Part shown: positions 4,557 through 5,239 of the stretch, piece after piece
Numbering within the stretch: position 1 is the stretch's first letter
Layout: every line of letters begins with the position of its first letter
Assembly (NCBI GenBank): GCA_030609345.1
Contig: JAUWCK010000094.1
Coordinates: forward strand, 1 to 5,239
Length of the DNA: 5,239 bases
Reading direction: 5' to 3'
Origin: Methanosarcinales archaeon
Lineage (GTDB): Archaea; Halobacteriota; Methanosarcinia; Methanosarcinales; Methanogasteraceae
Position numbers and translations under genes: made by a program
The notes under the pieces: generated by a model
Databases searched by the model: none
Told to the model about the DNA's origin: nothing
Seen by the model: the letters and a program-made list of their open reading frames with translations, nothing else

Positions 4557-5239
4557 ACCGATCGCCTGATCCGCCAGGCAGCCGCCTTCAATCCATCCAG
4601 CACCTGCTCCCGGGTGCGTCTTGTGCAAAATAGGCTCGTTACCGGATCTCCGGCAGGAATCTTGCACCCGATCTGTGGAATATCCCGAATCGGTTCTCTC
4701 GCAAGTCGTTCCGAGATCGCTTCGTCGATGACAAGGTCATGATCGGCAAATACGATCGCTTTTCCTGCAAATCCGGTTCCGCTCTCGTTATCAGGATCGA
4801 TCTCTGGCAACTCTCCCGAAAACGCCTTCACATGCGCATCGAATACGCTGATCCCGGAGACGTGTTCGACGGTATCAAGCGTTCCCTGAAACCGCGCATT
4901 CACCTCGATCACCACGGGACCTGCATCTGTGATCAGGAAATCAACACCGTTTGAACCCACAAGCCCCAGTTTCCTGGTCACTTGAACTGCGATCTCGCGC
5001 ATCTCGCAGTCGTATTCGCTCCGGAAAGGTGTCACGTTCCCGGAGTATGCGAATCTATGCGTAGAAAGCCACGGCGTCCCGATCAGTTGCTCGTTTACGG
5101 CTATTGCCACCGCGTCTTCGTGCGTTGCAATGACAGAGACGCTTCCAGGAACCCCTTCGATATACTCCTGGATCATCAGATCGTCCCCGCATTCGCCGAT
5201 CTCCTCTCTGCTGTACGCCAGTCTGTTCTCGATCCCCCC
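4553..5239 (-). CDS. ATP-grasp ligase, COG2232-like (5' end outside the window)
   Basis: This is the C-terminal 228 residues of an ATP-grasp carboxylate-amine/thiol ligase; the frame stays open through the right edge, so the N terminus and promoter lie outside. The visible part starts GGIENRLAYSREEIGE, the glycine-rich ATP-grasp lid region. Next comes the hinge strand LMIQEYIEGVPGSVSVIA (about 21-38), VGSNGVDFLI (94-103), and the metal/phosphate-binding segment VIEVNARFQGTLDTVE (110-125), with the characteristic Glu and Asn. The C-terminal region has GKAIVFADHDLVI (159-171) and IPQIGCKIPAGDPVTSLF (187-204), typical of the uncharacterised COG2232 carboligase-like group of methanogens and C1-metabolising organisms. 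Such enzymes activate a carboxylate as an acyl phosphate and join it to an amine; the substrate here is unknown. An internal ATG at 5176 is not the true start, because conserved sequence continues upstream of it. Confidence 0.88.
   Translation of the reverse strand, partial: GGIENRLAYSREEIGECGDDLMIQEYIEGVPGSVSVIATHEDAVAIAVNEQLIGTPWLSTHRFAYSGNVTPFRSEYDCEMREIAVQVTRKLGLVGSNGVDFLITDAGPVVIEVNARFQGTLDTVEHVSGISVFDAHVKAFSGELPEIDPDNESGTGFAGKAIVFADHDLVIDEAISERLAREPIRDIPQIGCKIPAGDPVTSLFCTRRTREQVLDGLKAAAWRIRRSV

Noticed and set aside
4201..4569. 122-codon open frame on the plus strand
   Set aside because: The composition is random-like (His, Arg, Pro, Asp rich), it has no ribosome binding site, and it overlaps the minus-strand promoter and the ATP-grasp 3' end.

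Overview
The window looks like a euryarchaeal chromosome segment, probably from a methanogen or a methane/alkane-cycling relative (Methanomicrobia-like). This is inferred from an archaeal-type argininosuccinate synthase, an MthK-like potassium channel, a methanogen-type ATP-grasp ligase, Shine-Dalgarno sequences of the GGTGA type, and an archaeal TATA-like box placed for a leaderless mRNA. No 16S rRNA or taxon-specific marker is present, so the assignment is tentative.

Positions 1-3233 (+ strand) form one tight gene row: argG, a two-helix K+ channel with a cytoplasmic RCK module, a free-standing soluble RCK (TrkA-like) protein, and a 94-residue three-helix membrane protein. The gaps are 10 nt, 14 nt and a 1-nt TAATG overlap, so co-transcription is very likely. 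The last three genes look like one functional unit, a ligand-gated K+ conductance with its own separate soluble gating-ring subunit and a small membrane partner. This is the most interesting system in the window.

Positions 3234-3754 are a gene graveyard. The N-terminal part of a polytopic (probably 4Fe-4S) membrane protein keeps a strong ribosome binding site but has two in-frame TGA codons. It then joins, out of frame, the last ~25 codons of a GyrI-like/AraC effector-binding-domain protein. This looks like a deletion scar between two formerly separate genes. An inverted repeat and a possible 26-codon ORF lie just upstream.

Positions 3755-5239 are on the minus strand, convergent with the rest. 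They hold a 142-residue membrane protein of unknown function with a probable leaderless promoter, then a 369-bp gap without a convincing gene, then the 3' two thirds of an ATP-grasp (COG2232-like) ligase that runs off the right edge of the window.
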